From positions 188,501-252,500 of the forward strand of contig JAKSXM010000231.1 in the NCBI GenBank assembly GCA_022575985.1: 64,000 nucleotides of DNA, in the 5' to 3' direction. This stretch comes from Anagrus nilaparvatae (taxonomy: Eukaryota; Arthropoda; Insecta; Hymenoptera; Mymaridae). A program made the position numbers and the translations under genes. The notes beneath the pieces are model-generated. The model worked only from the letters and a program-made list of their open reading frames with translations, was not told the origin of the DNA and ran no database searches. Below are positions 1-11,227 of the stretch, piece after piece. How positions within the stretch are numbered: the stretch's first letter is position 1; every line of letters starts with the position of its first letter.

Positions 1-431
1 GAGTCTCATTGTCTCTCGAGCAAAAAGTACTAAACACGAGCCACATTTACTTGCTTCTTTCCATACAATAAACATGTGACACATGACCCACATAGAGTTT
101 AAATTCTCCGTACTCCGACTCTACAACAAGCAGCTACCTTGCGTTTAAAAAAAGCTGCTTTTTCAAGCTTCTGAAGCTTTTAACGGAAAAACGTATTTCT
201 AATTATGTTATTAATAGTATACTCCATTCTTGAAATATTTATTATCTTTGGAAGTTTACTTAATATGCTCCAGATTTCATGGTCCGCCATGTTGGAAAAA
301 TGAAAAAAATTTGTTTGATGATTAAATTTTATAAATTTTACAGGTATTTAAAATACTTTTTTTACCGATTTAAAATACCACGAGTTAAAATCCGTATTCT
401 TGGTTAAAAATTATAGAAAAAGAAAAAGCCA
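1..431. other. AT-rich sequence, no gene seen
   Basis: No convincing coding sequence on either strand. Around 281-300 there is a short match to the 'GGTCCGCCAT(A/G)TTGGAAAA' repeat that recurs near 31.4 kb and 57.6 kb. Confidence 0.5.
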
Positions 432-813
432 CACTGTAAAAAGTAACTTTCTTAAATTTACAAAAAAAATAGAACTTTTTTGAAAAATTGGTGGATTTTC
501 AAAAAATTTTGTAAATATTCGATAAAAATCGTAGTATATTATCGAAAAATTCGAGAATTCTCGATTTTTTTTAATGATTTTACGAAAAAAGTTGCAAACT
601 GACAACTATTTTTTGTAAATTTTCGAGAAAAAAATTTTAAATTATAAATTTTTCTTGCGAATTCACAAAAAAAAATCGAGAATACTCGAATTTTTTGTTA
701 ATATACTGAATTTAGATTTTTTTCGAATATTTACAAATTTTTTCGAGAATTTACTAATTTTTCGAAAAAGTTCAATTTTTCTTGTAAATCTAAGAAAGTT
801 ACTTTTTACAGTG
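432..813. mobile_element. Foldback MITE with 'CACTGTAAAAAG' termini
   Basis: The left end CACTGTAAAAAGTAACTTTC is the reverse complement of the right end GAAAGTTACTTTTTACAGTG. The inverted similarity continues inward for roughly 60 bp each side (for example ATAGAACTTTTTTGAAAAATT against AATTTTTCGAAAAAGTTCAA). The interior is A/T-rich with repeated TCGAGAATT-like motifs and no plausible gene; the open frames in it come from the repeat. I cannot define a target-site duplication with confidence, so the superfamily is open. Confidence 0.7.
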
Positions 814-3177
814 CATAACTATTTATGTTTATATTTATTTCTTAACGTTAAATAATTGCGCCAGGAGTAATTTTTTTTTTATCTAGAACTGATTGTAACT
901 AAAATTTAACGAATTATTAAAATTAAAATGTTATTTAAGGGCGAGTAGGCGTTTTATTTTATTTTATTTCGATTGATGTTTTATCATGATTATTTAAAGT
1001 ATAAAAGAAAATGTCTCATGCGTAGGTGTTTTTTAGAATTTTTTCTTTATTTTTGTACATAGTTTAAATTTAAAGCTCGTTTTATTTAGCGTTTACATAA
1101 ATAGTATTTCTGTTTTTTCCGCGGCATAAAAATTATAAAAATAAAAATAAAAATAAAAAAATTTTATTTTCAGTTATTAGAATTAATCAAAAAAAAAAAA
1201 AAAAAATTTCTAAAATCTGTCAGTTAAATTTGTCAATAATTTTTGATTTTTGATCGCTTGCCAAGAAGAATTCTTCGAGTTCTCAACGTATTTAACATTT
1301 TTGACTCGTATTTTCTAAAAAAAATGAATTAAAAACATGTAACGCGATAATTATCTGGTAATCTGGTAGCAAATAAATGCAACTGAAATATCTGCTTTTA
1401 AAAAAATAAAAAATAAAAAATAAAAATTTTCAAAAATAACTTATTTTTAGCTCGACGATTCTAATAATTATTTTTATTATGATTATTTATTACCAATAAT
1501 GATTACATTAAAATATAAAAAATTTCGACATAGAATAATAGAAAATATTTTGTATAGTTAATAAAATTATAAAATTATTTATTAAAAGATGATTTTTAAT
1601 AATTCATTTTTTATAAGGGTTTGGTAACTTGTATTGAAAAATTACTGCTTTCTTTATTTTTGCTATTTTTATTAATTTATTTCTAGTTATATCTAAGAAT
1701 CGTCTATTTTCATTATTAATATTTCGAGTTTCGCAAAGAAAAAAAAAAACAAATTAAATCAGTTTTAATTGATTAATTGAACCTTGAATATTTAAGAGAT
1801 TTTCTTGAATATTTCCCCTCTTATTATCTTAATTTTTAAACTCTGATTTCCCACGGCAGCGCGAGGGCGCTCTAAAAATAGTTTTTTTGGCAAGAATGCG
1901 TAAATTCCGTTTTCTTAAAGCTCAAATATCCATATTGCATTATATTTTCTACTTTATACTCACGACAGCGACCTAATTTTTTAACAAATGACTATATATG
2001 TGTGTGTATATTTTTTTATATTTTTTTATATTTTTTTATTTTTTTATTTTATTTACGGAACTTTGACGTTTCTTAAAAATTAAAAAATTTTATTCAAAAA
2101 TTGCGTTATTAATATAAAGCGGATGCGTGTTAAATGCTTTAGTACTTACGGCCAAACTTTTTGACATTTATAAGCCATAGTAAACCCAACTAGAAGCGAA
2201 AACATCGGTTAGTTATTAGGATATTTTTTTCAATCCAATAGAAAAATCTTCTTTTTTCTTGAATGCTTTAAAATAAAAAAAAATAAGCTGCGTAACACTC
2301 ACAAATGTAATTTTACTAATTTTTTAATTATGCAAAACAGCTAAAAAATATATTAAAACTCTTTGATTCAGATTTAAATCCACACTGTATATTTATATAA
2401 CCGCGCACTTTTGAGACTTTTATCTCAAAATCCAAGTTTTTTTACAAATTTTTAAAAATTTTCTATTTTTATCAATTTTTTAATTCTCTTACCTACCCGA
2501 GCGTTCAGAATGACGCACGTCGAATGTCTAATAACCGTCGGGTTTTGTCTTTTCAACGTTCCAACTAATTTCGGCGATTTTACGATTTCCTTCGCTCGAG
2601 TAAGGGAATTAATCTGGTGGGGAAAATCCAAAAATGGCGTGTACGTTGAAATTTCTCTTACACTCTTACTCAAAAGAGACAGAAGCTTTAAAAGAGTTAA
2701 GCTCCAGGGAGGTATCATGACAATTATTAAAAATTAACCTACCATTTGCTTGTAATCGAACATTAAATATTTGGAGTCATTTACAGTATTCACATGAACG
2801 CTAAAATAATTTATATCCTCATTTTTATGCGTTTTACTCCATAACTTACCCTCGTATCATAATATATATAAATATATAAGAAATTCCACGCCAACTGAGC
2901 CCAACTTGAACTGAAGGATCACAGAAATCGGGACAAAAAATTTTTCTAGATATTTTCACTTTGCAATTAAAAAAAGTAATTTTTTCGAATGAAACTTTCT
3001 GAAAGCAGAAGCAATCAGTTGATTTACTATTATCTTTGTCGGTTTAACCGAAAATTAATTCGAATTCAAAAAGTTATACTTATATTTACTGACTTGGGGA
3101 AGCCCTTATTAAGTTATGTAAAAACAAACATTCAGGTAATAATTTTAATTGTCAAATTAAAAATTATTTATTTATTA
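814..3177. other. AT-rich intergenic stretch
   Basis: Mostly A/T homopolymers and simple repeats, for example 1136-1160 (AAAAT)n and 2007-2050 (TATTTTTT)n. The only compositional exception is the less AT-rich block at about 2490-2715, listed separately. No gene recognised. Confidence 0.5.
2488..2718 (-). other. GC-enriched island, possible noncoding exon
   Basis: This block is clearly less AT-rich than its surroundings and open in more than one frame on both strands. On the minus strand it ends with TCGGGTAG followed by GTAAGAG, a good splice donor, which would fit a 5' exon of a gene lying to the left of the window. The translations have no recognisable domain. It is a guess from composition and one splice-like site only. 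Confidence 0.2.
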
Positions 3178-3181
3178 TTAT

Positions 3182-4093
3182 CCCTTAGCAGCACGGGTGC
3201 CTTCCGAAAACGTTAGAGCACGGGGGGGTCTAGCGGATCCCAGCGACTTTGTAAGTCTATAATTCCTTCAAAATTGGTCCAAAATTAACTTTTTTTTTTT
3301 ATTATTTAGAACGCGAAAGAGCCTGTTTAAAGATATTAAAAAATGAAAATTTCTTCTCATTATAAAAAGGGTGATTTTTTTAAATAGCAATAAAATTGGT
3401 TTAAAAAATTATAAATAACTTTTTAACCACTAAACGGGAAATGCCAATGGGTAAACTTTAAAGAAATTTAAGTAAGAAATTTCAAATTAAAAAAAACATG
3501 AATTATTCCCTTGAATTAAAATGACACCTTTTTATAAATTTCTATATGCATAGTTTTTTTTATTAAAATAGTTTTTTTATTTTAAAAATATAAAAAACAA
3601 ATGATGAACTAATTCCACAAATATTGAAACACATTTCTATCATATTCTTTATAACCTTGAAAGCATACCCGAAGTATATATCTTTGCCCATTGCGTTTTC
3701 TGAATTTTATGCATTAAATTTTCAATTTTCTCACCAAATAGGTATTGGGCAATATTTGCAATGTTTAAATTATTTGAAGAACATTCTTTTATTGAATTTT
3801 CATAAAACATTGATTTATCAATCAGATAATTAAAAAATATTTACAAAATTACAATTATTTTAAAGCAAAAAATAATACGTAACTACACGGGGGGTCTAGC
3901 GGACCCCAAAAAAATTTTTCAAAGCGCATTCAACCAATACACGAAAAGTTCTGGGGCTTTTATAGATGTAGATGAGTAATACAACTACTAGAATGAATTA
4001 CCAAACATATACAGAAAGTGCCATTATAGATTTAAGATAATGTCATGTTTTTTAAAACTACCAAGGGGTCCGCTGGACCCGTGCTTCTGAGGG
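3182..4093. mobile_element. piggyBac-like non-autonomous element, TTAT target sites
   Basis: The left end CCCTTAGCAGCACGGGT and the right end (reverse complement CCCTCAGAAGCACGGGT) form terminal inverted repeats. Both ends are flanked by TTAT (3178-3181 and 4094-4097). Ends starting CCC with TTAA-like four-base target duplications are the hallmark of the piggyBac superfamily. Subterminal motifs GGGGTCTAGCGGA(C/T)CCC occur at 3223-3240 and 3891-3906, and inverted at about 4064-4080. The 912-bp interior has no transposase that I can recognise; the only open frame inside (3624-3833) resembles nothing known. The TTAT instead of TTAA target is unusual. Confidence 0.75.
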
Positions 4094-4660
4094 TTATTAT
4101 TATTTGATGGAAATTATTATTTGAAATAAGTAAATATGATAATAAGTAATAATGTAAATAAGACTGTAAGATAAATAATTCACAAGCTATTATTGGTAAA
4201 TTTATATTACTTAAAATTTGATTTTTGTCTATGAAGCTGACCCTATATAGGCTATAAAACTGGAGCGCGCAGCTTCATAGCAAAATACGTTTGCTCTATG
4301 GGCCGGCTTATAGCCTATAAAACCGATACTTAATTATGACACAAGAAAACAACCCCAAAATGTCTTGTATGCAGCTGTGAAGAAAATTTTGTTAGCCATC
4401 GACTATTTTTTAAATTAAGTCAGGCAAGTATGGGATCTTTATCAAAAATCATTGATAACATTTTAAATTTGAGAAAAAAATGTAAAAAATTTTTTGCAAA
4501 AGAAAATACCGTTATCTATCAGTATGACTTTGAAAATATACTTTTTACGCGATTATAGATAGAAAGAATAAAAATGATAGAATACCTAAATTTTTATTCT
4601 TAAACCAATTTGAGTACAAGTTTAGCGATATAGTAGAACCTTTACCTAATTATTTTTAGA

Positions 4661-4810
4661 GCACTATGCTTTTCAAAAGGTCAATGGTTAATAAAAGATG
4701 ATTTACAAGATGATTATAGAAATCCAATTACAGTAGTAAAAGAAATACCAGAAAAGACTGCCAATGTACAAAACAATGTACTAATGTTTTTTATTTATTT
4801 TTTAATTTAA
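4661..4810 (+). other. Orphan coding-like stretch (possible old exon)
   Basis: Directly after a splice-acceptor-like TATTTTTAG there is a 49-codon open frame. Its first 42 codons look coding (ALCFSKGQWLIKDD...) before running into A/T-rich sequence and a TAA. No start codon and no partner exon found. Could be a fragment of a transposon protein or of a decayed gene; I do not recognise it. Confidence 0.2.
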
Positions 4811-5461
4811 ACTTATAAAATTAATTTAAATAACTATAGTTATATATAGCTGTGTAATTTATACATTTTGGTATCTCTCTACTTGTTATTACTGCTTACT
4901 AATTTTGAAAATTTAATATGCATACTTAAAGTACTTTCAATTCTAATATTCAAAAAAAAAAAAAATTAATTAACTTTCGATGTTAAAGCATCTACTAAAT
5001 ATACATCATTATTTTTAACATAAGATTATTGAAAATAACGAAGATTCATTAATTTAATTAATTAAATATTAATCCACAATTTTCTTAGTCTGTCTTGAGG
5101 GTAATCTCTATTATCATACACTCTAATAAATAAACATCCTCTAGTAATAATGAGTCTTCCAACCAATTTTTACAGTGCTTCAGTTCAGACATTATAGGAT
5201 TTTGATTTAAATTTTTTCTTATCATCAAAAATGGGAAGATGCCTTAGCACATGGCAAATTTCTTCAGTTGCATCTGCTGATTATTGTGACTTAATTCAGT
5301 GCATAAACTCAATCAAACCAATTCATATGATTCAATTAAATGCCAGTCTTTTATTAAGTTTTTTATACAGAAAACGCTAACTTACAATTTATTTACTATA
5401 TTTATAAAAATGTCAAGTGATTTTAATAATTATCTTTATTTAATATATTCATTTTTATTAA

Positions 5462-5539
5462 TCCTTTAGTGAGATTCAGAATCAGTATAGGAATCCCATG
5501 TATTTATGTCGAGTATACTCCTCATACCGCACTAAGGGC
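5462..5539. mobile_element. Possible miniature TTAA-flanked element
   Basis: A 78-bp segment flanked by TTAA on both sides (5458-5461, 5540-5543). Its ends TCCTTTAGTG and (reverse complement) GCCCTTAGTG match at 8 of 10 positions. The layout fits a tiny piggyBac-type MITE, but the ends are short and TTAA is common in AT-rich DNA, so chance is possible. Confidence 0.3.
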
Positions 5540-6756
5540 TTAATCCAATTTCCTACATTTCCCCATTATTTTCCAAGAAAATATTACAAAAATTATTACT
5601 CATTATATAATAAAACTATGAAAACAGCCAACTAAATAAAATAATTAATTTAGATTTTTTTTACCCTAGCTAAATAATACTGATTATTATAATTCTATTA
5701 CATCGAACCTTATTTTTTATTTGTGATAAATATAATATATAGCTCATATGTATTTTTTAAAAATAAGAAAATAATCTGAAGACTAATTCTGTTTTTTCTA
5801 CAGACAGGAATTTATTCAAGAGAATTAAATTCTATAAAATAAAGAAAATATATTTTAAGATACATATAATTTTTAGGTAGAGCGAGTCTGAATTATTTAT
5901 TTACATAGGTTATATAAAATAAGTTAGGAAAATGAGGTGCGAAATTAAATGACTATAGCCCTAAGCCCACAGATCACGTTCCCATTTTTAGGGGTAAAAT
6001 TGAATTTAAGTGAATCTGTTACAAAATTAAAAAATTTAAGCATTAGAATAATAGCTGTTTTTGCAGTTAATTAAAAATTAAAATACTAAGAATTTTTTTA
6101 GTAAATTCCAAAATTTAAATTATACTTAGTTTCGTCAATGATTTTGATCTTTTTTAAAAAATAATAAGAGATATACGTACAATATCTTACACAAGAATTT
6201 CACTTTTTTTGATTTCCTGTTTTGAAAAAAATCAAAAAAGTAAAATTTTACCAATGGTTATTCAAAATGTTTTCACAAAGTTATTTTATTAATAAAAATA
6301 TTACTATTTTAACAGGTATCCGTTAATTGTAATTAGATTGAAAAAATCATGAAAGAATCATAGTTTCATTAATCAGAGTTTTCAAAATAAAATTTTACTA
6401 ACAAAAAATTACAAAAATTTTATTTGTTCAATTTTAGTAGTAATATTTTATAAAAATTGAAAAGAAATTAAATTATTCATAAAAAACCGTTTTATCTTTT
6501 AGCGCCTGCATGCAGGCAATCTTCTCTCATGCTTATAAACGACCCTAACATTTTTACTTGCATGCATTTTGCATTACGTATCTTGACGTATCTTTTGAAC
6601 TGACACTAAGAAGCGACAAAAAAAGCTCATACGCTTTTTCTGAAATTTTAGGTATTCCATCCGTTATTTTAACGGACGGTAAGATTTAGAAGACTCATCT
6701 ACAAACATAACGTATTTTTAATATTAACTATATATATATTTATCTTTAGTCATGAT

Positions 6757-7204
6757 AAATAGAATTAGATCTGGCCATACTTTAACAAAAAACAACATCT
6801 TTTCAGGTTCAACATTGGTAATTATCTCAATTATGTTTGTGGTGAAGAAAAATCCGTTGAACATATTATATGGCAGTGTGAAAGATTTGACGAGCAGAGA
6901 AAAACACTTATAAAGACTATAAATAAGTCCTTAGGATTAGGACCTTATAATCTAGAATATATTATTAAAACTAAGAATATAAATGTAATTAACGCACTTA
7001 TTTCATTTATTAATTCATTAAATATTTGTATTTAAACATTTTAAATTAAGACTGTAAATGCTTTTGTCATATTCATATAGAAATCTAAATGACCGAATGT
7101 AGTTTATTTTACATGTATGTATATATTATTTTTGATACCATTGGTTGTATGGGCTAGTACCCAAACCTTGTAACTTACTTTTTTTTTCTCTTAATAAAAA
7201 AAAA
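6757..7204 (+). mobile_element. 5'-truncated non-LTR retrotransposon, 3' end of ORF2
   Basis: The frame 6808-7035 reads FNIGNYLNYVCGEEKSVEHI... with a CGEE..EHIIWQC block and ends in TAA. This matches the C-terminal Cys/His zinc-binding region after the reverse transcriptase in Jockey/R1/I-type elements. Just upstream, in another frame, RIRSGHTLTKNNIF is the usual preceding motif, so there is a frameshift near 6803-6808. The first Cys of the usual CxC(G) pair is missing. After the stop comes a ~165-bp 3' UTR containing GGCTAGTACCCAAACC and ending in an A-rich tail (7192-7204), as expected for target-primed insertion. A dead fragment. Confidence 0.7.
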
Positions 7205-7562
7205 AGTCAAAAATACTCTGGGAGTAAATCTTAGTTTTCAGCATTTTTTAATTTAAGGGTGTCTAAAGTAGGCAAAATTAATTCTAAACTCTTGCATGTG
7301 AAGAAATTTTAAAAACAAATTTTTTAAGACTTTGTAAAACTATTTTGGTACTAAGGAACCAGAGATATGAATTTTAAAAGAAAAATTAGAAAAAAAGAGC
7401 GTGAAAAATAAATAAATTAAGAACAACGTGAAGAAACGCAAAAAAGGAACAGCTCCGATTTTCTGCCAAACGGATTCTGATTATATTTGGTCTCTAGAAT
7501 ACTTCCCCTCAGACAGAATTTTGTGATATATTTCCCGCGCACTTTTGAACTGTGCCGGCCAA
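7205..7562. other. No gene seen between two transposon fragments
   Basis: AT-rich until about 7480, then less AT-rich up to the SINE-like unit. The open frames that cover 7417-7821 on the minus strand run through the SINE sequence and are not genes. Confidence 0.4.
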
Positions 7563-7812
7563 GTATGGGCCGAAGTTCGGGCGACGTTCGGCAAAACGCT
7601 TTGCCGACGTGTGGCGCACGTATAGCATAGGTCCTTTGGTACACATCTCCGCGACGTATGGCACATACTTCTGCCCACGTATGGCAGAAGATTTTTATTT
7701 TTTTTTTTAGTAAAAAAAAAAAAAATTTACTTGGTTCAGGAATTGAACCGGAGACCCTCTTTAAAATTTTAAGAGGATTGAGGATTATACGAGTGCGGCC
7801 ATAACACAGGCG
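7563..7812 (-). mobile_element. tRNA-derived SINE, copy A
   Basis: About 240 bp here are nearly identical to 11227-11468 in the same orientation. Read on the minus strand, the right-hand part contains GGTTCAATTCC, a good pol III B box (tRNA T-arm), preceded by a TGGCCGCACTCG block that is a passable A box, with an imperfect stem CCTCTTAAAATTTTAAAGAGG between them. This is the head of a tRNA-derived SINE. The body has GC-rich CG-containing sequence unlike the surroundings. An internal poly(A/T) tract at about 7690-7725 separates head and body. The exact left end is unclear. Confidence 0.6.
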
Positions 7813-8489
7813 TTCAGTCAAATTTTAATGAAAATCTCATTTTTTTTTTCTAAGCTAACAAAATTTTGTGTATAAGGGTATTTTTGCATGCAGAATTCAA
7901 AAAAAAAGTAATTCCTGTGGATCCCGACCTTGAAAATTCGGGAAAATTAGACCCAACCATTTCCTTGGGAGGAAAAGTAGGAAAAGCGCGACAAGTAATG
8001 AAAATATGAAAATTCTGTATGCACCATTCGAAAAAGCAGAAAGTTGTACGTAAATTTCATAATTTATTTTTATATAATTTTTATTTATATATCAAGGACA
8101 AAGGTCTTAAAAACAGGGCAGAAAAAAATATTCCAGACAAAATGTGGGCGGGGTGGGTTTGAAAGCTGTTGTCAGGCTGGGATTTGCTCTACTATATGTT
8201 TTTTGGGCCGCTGAATCCGAATACGGAGTCCAATAGGGCTGGAAAATTGGGGAACACCCTTAAATCACCAAAAACTACCCCTTTTTATGGGATTTTTTCA
8301 AAAATTTCGAAAGCAAAGCTATTATGGTCAAATATATTTTATTTTTTGCTGATTAAATAAGAAGATATTGCGATTTTTTTATAATTAGCCAAAATTAGGA
8401 TATAGGGGGTAATTATAGAGGGCGAAAACTAACCCCAAAATTTAAAAAATAGAAGAAAGATGTTAAAAGTTTATTGTTTTAATTTTTTT
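7813..8489. other. AT-rich stretch with a MITE-like remnant
   Basis: No gene. Around 8195-8290 the order 'GGGCCGCTGAA...GGGG(T/A)...ACACCCTTAAAT...AAAACTACCCC' parallels the arm of the MITE at 55620-56112 ('GGGTCGCTGAACACG...CACCCTTAAATTTGCAAAAACTACCCCC'), so this is probably a diverged relative. Confidence 0.4.
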
Positions 8490-8915
8490 TTGTAGAGTCA
8501 AATATTTGAAAATAATTTATGCTATTTTAACCATCGTAAAATGTATTCGCCCCCCCCCAAGAGGGGTAGGGGTTTATACAACCCCTAAATTTATAAATAC
8601 ATAAAATTTTATTTTCTTGACTTTTTTGTGGAGTCATGCTATTTTAACCATCATAAAATGTATTCGCCCCCCTCCCCCATGAGGGGTAGGGGTTTATACA
8701 ACCCCTAAATTTATAAATACATAAAATTTTATTTTCTTGACTTTTTGTGGAGTCATGCTATTTTAACCATCATAAAATGTATTCGCCCCCCTCCCCCATG
8801 AGGGGTAGGGGTTTATACAACCCCTAAATTTATAAATACATAAAATTTTATTTTTTTGACTTTTTTGTGGAGTCAAGTATTTAAAAATTTTTATCCTAAT
8901 TTAACCATCATAAAA
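8490..8915. repeat. Tandem repeat, unit about 118 bp, ~3.3 copies
   Basis: Three near-identical units start at GCTATTTTAACCATC (8521, 8638 and 8757; spacings 117 and 119 bp). Partial units lie at both edges (from about 8490, and 8893-8915). Each unit has a C-run next to a G-run (ATTCGCCCCCC...GAGGGGTAGGGG) followed by ACAACCCCTAAATTTATAAA, so each can form GGGG/CCCC hairpins. The second and third units are most alike, indicating recent expansion. It lies just beyond the 3' end of the PIN/CXC pseudogene. Confidence 0.85.
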
Positions 8916-9032
8916 TAATTTAGGGGTTGTTTTAAAATATATAGTATAAATACAGGTTAAATAAATTAAAAAAATATTTTTTTTCTTTAAATTTTATTTA
9001 AAGTAATAGTACAATTTATTACAAACGAATTT

Positions 9033-11227
9033 TTAATTTTCTTGCATTAATTCATCACCATCTATATTAAATTCATTTTCCTGATCATCTTCTTCATTTT
9101 CTGAATCATATAATGATAGGGAAATCTCATCTATGGCTTCAGTAAAATTTTCTTCTACTTAATATTCATCTTCAATTTCATTCCATTCTTCAAGTGTATC
9201 TAATCCTAAATTATCATTTTCATCAATTTCAACATTTTCGCTGTTTTCAATTTCCTCTGACCTTTTTTCTGCAGGAAAATTTTTGCATGATTCTGAGTCG
9301 CAAGATCCACAAGCATCTGAGCACAATAATCCTGCTTTTCTACACCCACAAGCTTTTCCACAACCTTTTTTGCAATTACAGAATAACTGCTGTAGAATTT
9401 CTTTTGGAGCTGGATCCTTACTCATTAGTACAGGAGTATAAATTTCGTCCTTTTCCCAACCCCATTTCTCCGGCGGTAAATCATTTCCTAGCCATTTTTG
9501 TGTCTGCAGGTATACCCTAAAAAAGTGTTGTTTAGCAGAATCTGATGTTGGTGGTAAAGATTCAAGTTTTACAGCTTTTTTTTTAGAAATACCCTTTTTA
9601 AACAGTTTAAATCTATGTTTATCCAGGGTTTTTATTGTTTTTGGTGCACTATAAAGCGCTAATATGCATTGGTTACCACTTTTAAATATATCATCAGCTG
9701 AAATTTCGCCCTTTTGGAAATTTTGTAAAGCTTCAAATAAATGCGGTTTTTTTTTAGCCATGTTTTCAAATTTTTAAAAAAAACTGATTTTACCTTTATT
9801 AGCAAAACTTGAGGTCGTATCACAACCTGACATGGCATGCAAAGCAAGAATATTTTCTTTACAAAATGGATATCCATTAAAACTTTTTGAAGAGTAAAGA
9901 ATATCTGGTGTTTTTTGTTTGCCAGGTTTTTTTAAATAAACTTTCTTATGACTTGGTGTTAAAGCTGTCTATAAAACTAATATGTCTGTGTCATTAGCAA
10001 CTATAACTGGTGTTTTGTAACTGCATGTATTAAGAGCAGTCTTAACTATTAAATAATCTGCATCATCAACAGCTTGTTTTACTAAAATATTTGCTCTTGT
10101 AAGATAATCTGTTAAATGCTGTATAAAGCGTTTTTTATTATTTTCATTGGAAAGAAATCTTTCTCTTGAAACAGTTGTTACCATATTATCTGTAAATTGA
10201 ACATCTGCTGATTTAGTATATCTTCTGTTTCTTTCAACTGATTTGATGCTAGTATCTGAATCATAGCCATCAAATACAACAATTATGTCATTACTAGCAT
10301 AATGATTTTGAATGTAACTAACGTATGATCTAAAAATGCTTGCAAAATCATTGCCTGGCTGCCAGAACACCATGTGGAGTAACATACCCCCATCAATAAT
10401 ATAAATACAATTCTCAGGAACTAATATGTCCTCATATGCTTCAAAAAGGCTGTACAAGGCTGATTTGGCGGTTTTTCGTAATAACCCATTGTCAAATATC
10501 GACATAAGATACGGAGCAAGCTCATATTGAAAATATGTTTCCAAATCCGAATCCGTTTTTTTATGTACACAGATACGTTGAAACAAAAGATTTGGGTCTA
10601 TTGGTAAAATCTTATCATTCATTTTTATATTACTGTGCAGAGCTTTTAAAGGCAAAACTCTCTTAGATTTTTGAAATTTAATACTTTCAAAAGGTAGACC
10701 AATAATATTTTTAATTATACCAGTTCCTACGTTAAAAACATCGTAAGTATTAAATTCTTCACCACCAACAGCAACAGTTGCTATATTTATAAGAACTTCA
10801 AGGAATGGAAATGGATCATGCACATCAAACCATTCATCTATGTAGACCATGTCTTGTGTATCTCTACTAATTCTTGAGTCTCTTGCATCAATATGCTGAT
10901 CAGTTGTTACAGCTTTTAGCCCAACAAATGCCTCCATTATATCAATTATTTGATTTACAAGTGGTGCTGTTAATATCCACCTATTTTCCACACTGGAGGT
11001 ATAGCCCCTGTTAGTGATTCCTTGACGCCTGCATTTTGCACAACGAATCAAAACTTGCTCAATGGTCATGTCAGGTGAATTTCCAGACCAATGACTATTG
11101 GTCCTCCTAATACAACCACACCCCTTGACAACAAATGCATCATACTCATCAATAGCCTTTGCTATTTTTTCGGAAGCCGGACTTGTACCATTAAGTATGT
11201 AATTTTTTAATTTTTCTATTTCTCTAA
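9033..11227 (-). pseudogene. Decayed gene: PIN/FEN1-like domain plus CXC (tesmin/TSO1-like) zinc domain
   Basis: One frame can be followed across the region on the minus strand. The first part (11227-9972, about 419 codons) carries nuclease-like acidic motifs typical of PIN/FEN1 folds: IYIIDGG, IIVVFDGYDSD, VDDADYLIVKTAL and VIVANDTDILVL. Then comes HAMSGCDTTSSF (about 9840) and, near the C-terminus, a Cys-rich CXC domain (CNCKKGCGKACGCR...CSDACGSC) at about 9390-9280, followed by an acidic tail ending at TAA 9033-9035. Breaks: TAG at 9969-9971, TAA at 9774-9776 and TAA at 9159-9161, all in the same frame. The middle stop lies between an 8-T run and a 9-A run. One base fewer in the first and one more in the second would keep the frame open (SFFKNLKTWLKK...), so two homopolymer indels are likely there. 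The 5' end is lost: at 11227 the frame passes into a SINE. From memory, similar long proteins are multi-copy in arthropods and cnidarians; function unknown. Confidence 0.75.

Larger units (their letters stand above)
4098..6756. other. AT-rich intergenic stretch with faint coding remnants
   Basis: No intact gene. Contains the small open stretch at 4661-4810, a possible miniature TTAA element at 5462-5539 and a hairpin-like pair CTATGAAGCTG...CAGCTTCATAG near 4230-4280. On the minus strand around 5330-5180 there is a short coding-looking stretch interrupted by stops. A GCCTGCATGCAGGC palindrome lies at about 6504-6517. Confidence 0.4.

Noticed and set aside
7417..7821. 134-codon open frame on the minus strand
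   Set aside because: It runs through the tRNA-derived SINE; the same frame type appears at the second SINE copy.
8521..8880. Possible CRISPR-like array
   Set aside because: Units are contiguous 118-bp tandem repeats without unique spacers, in a eukaryotic genome.
9659..9877. 72-codon frame within the PIN/CXC pseudogene
   Set aside because: It is the shifted frame between the two homopolymer runs, useful as evidence of indels but not a gene.
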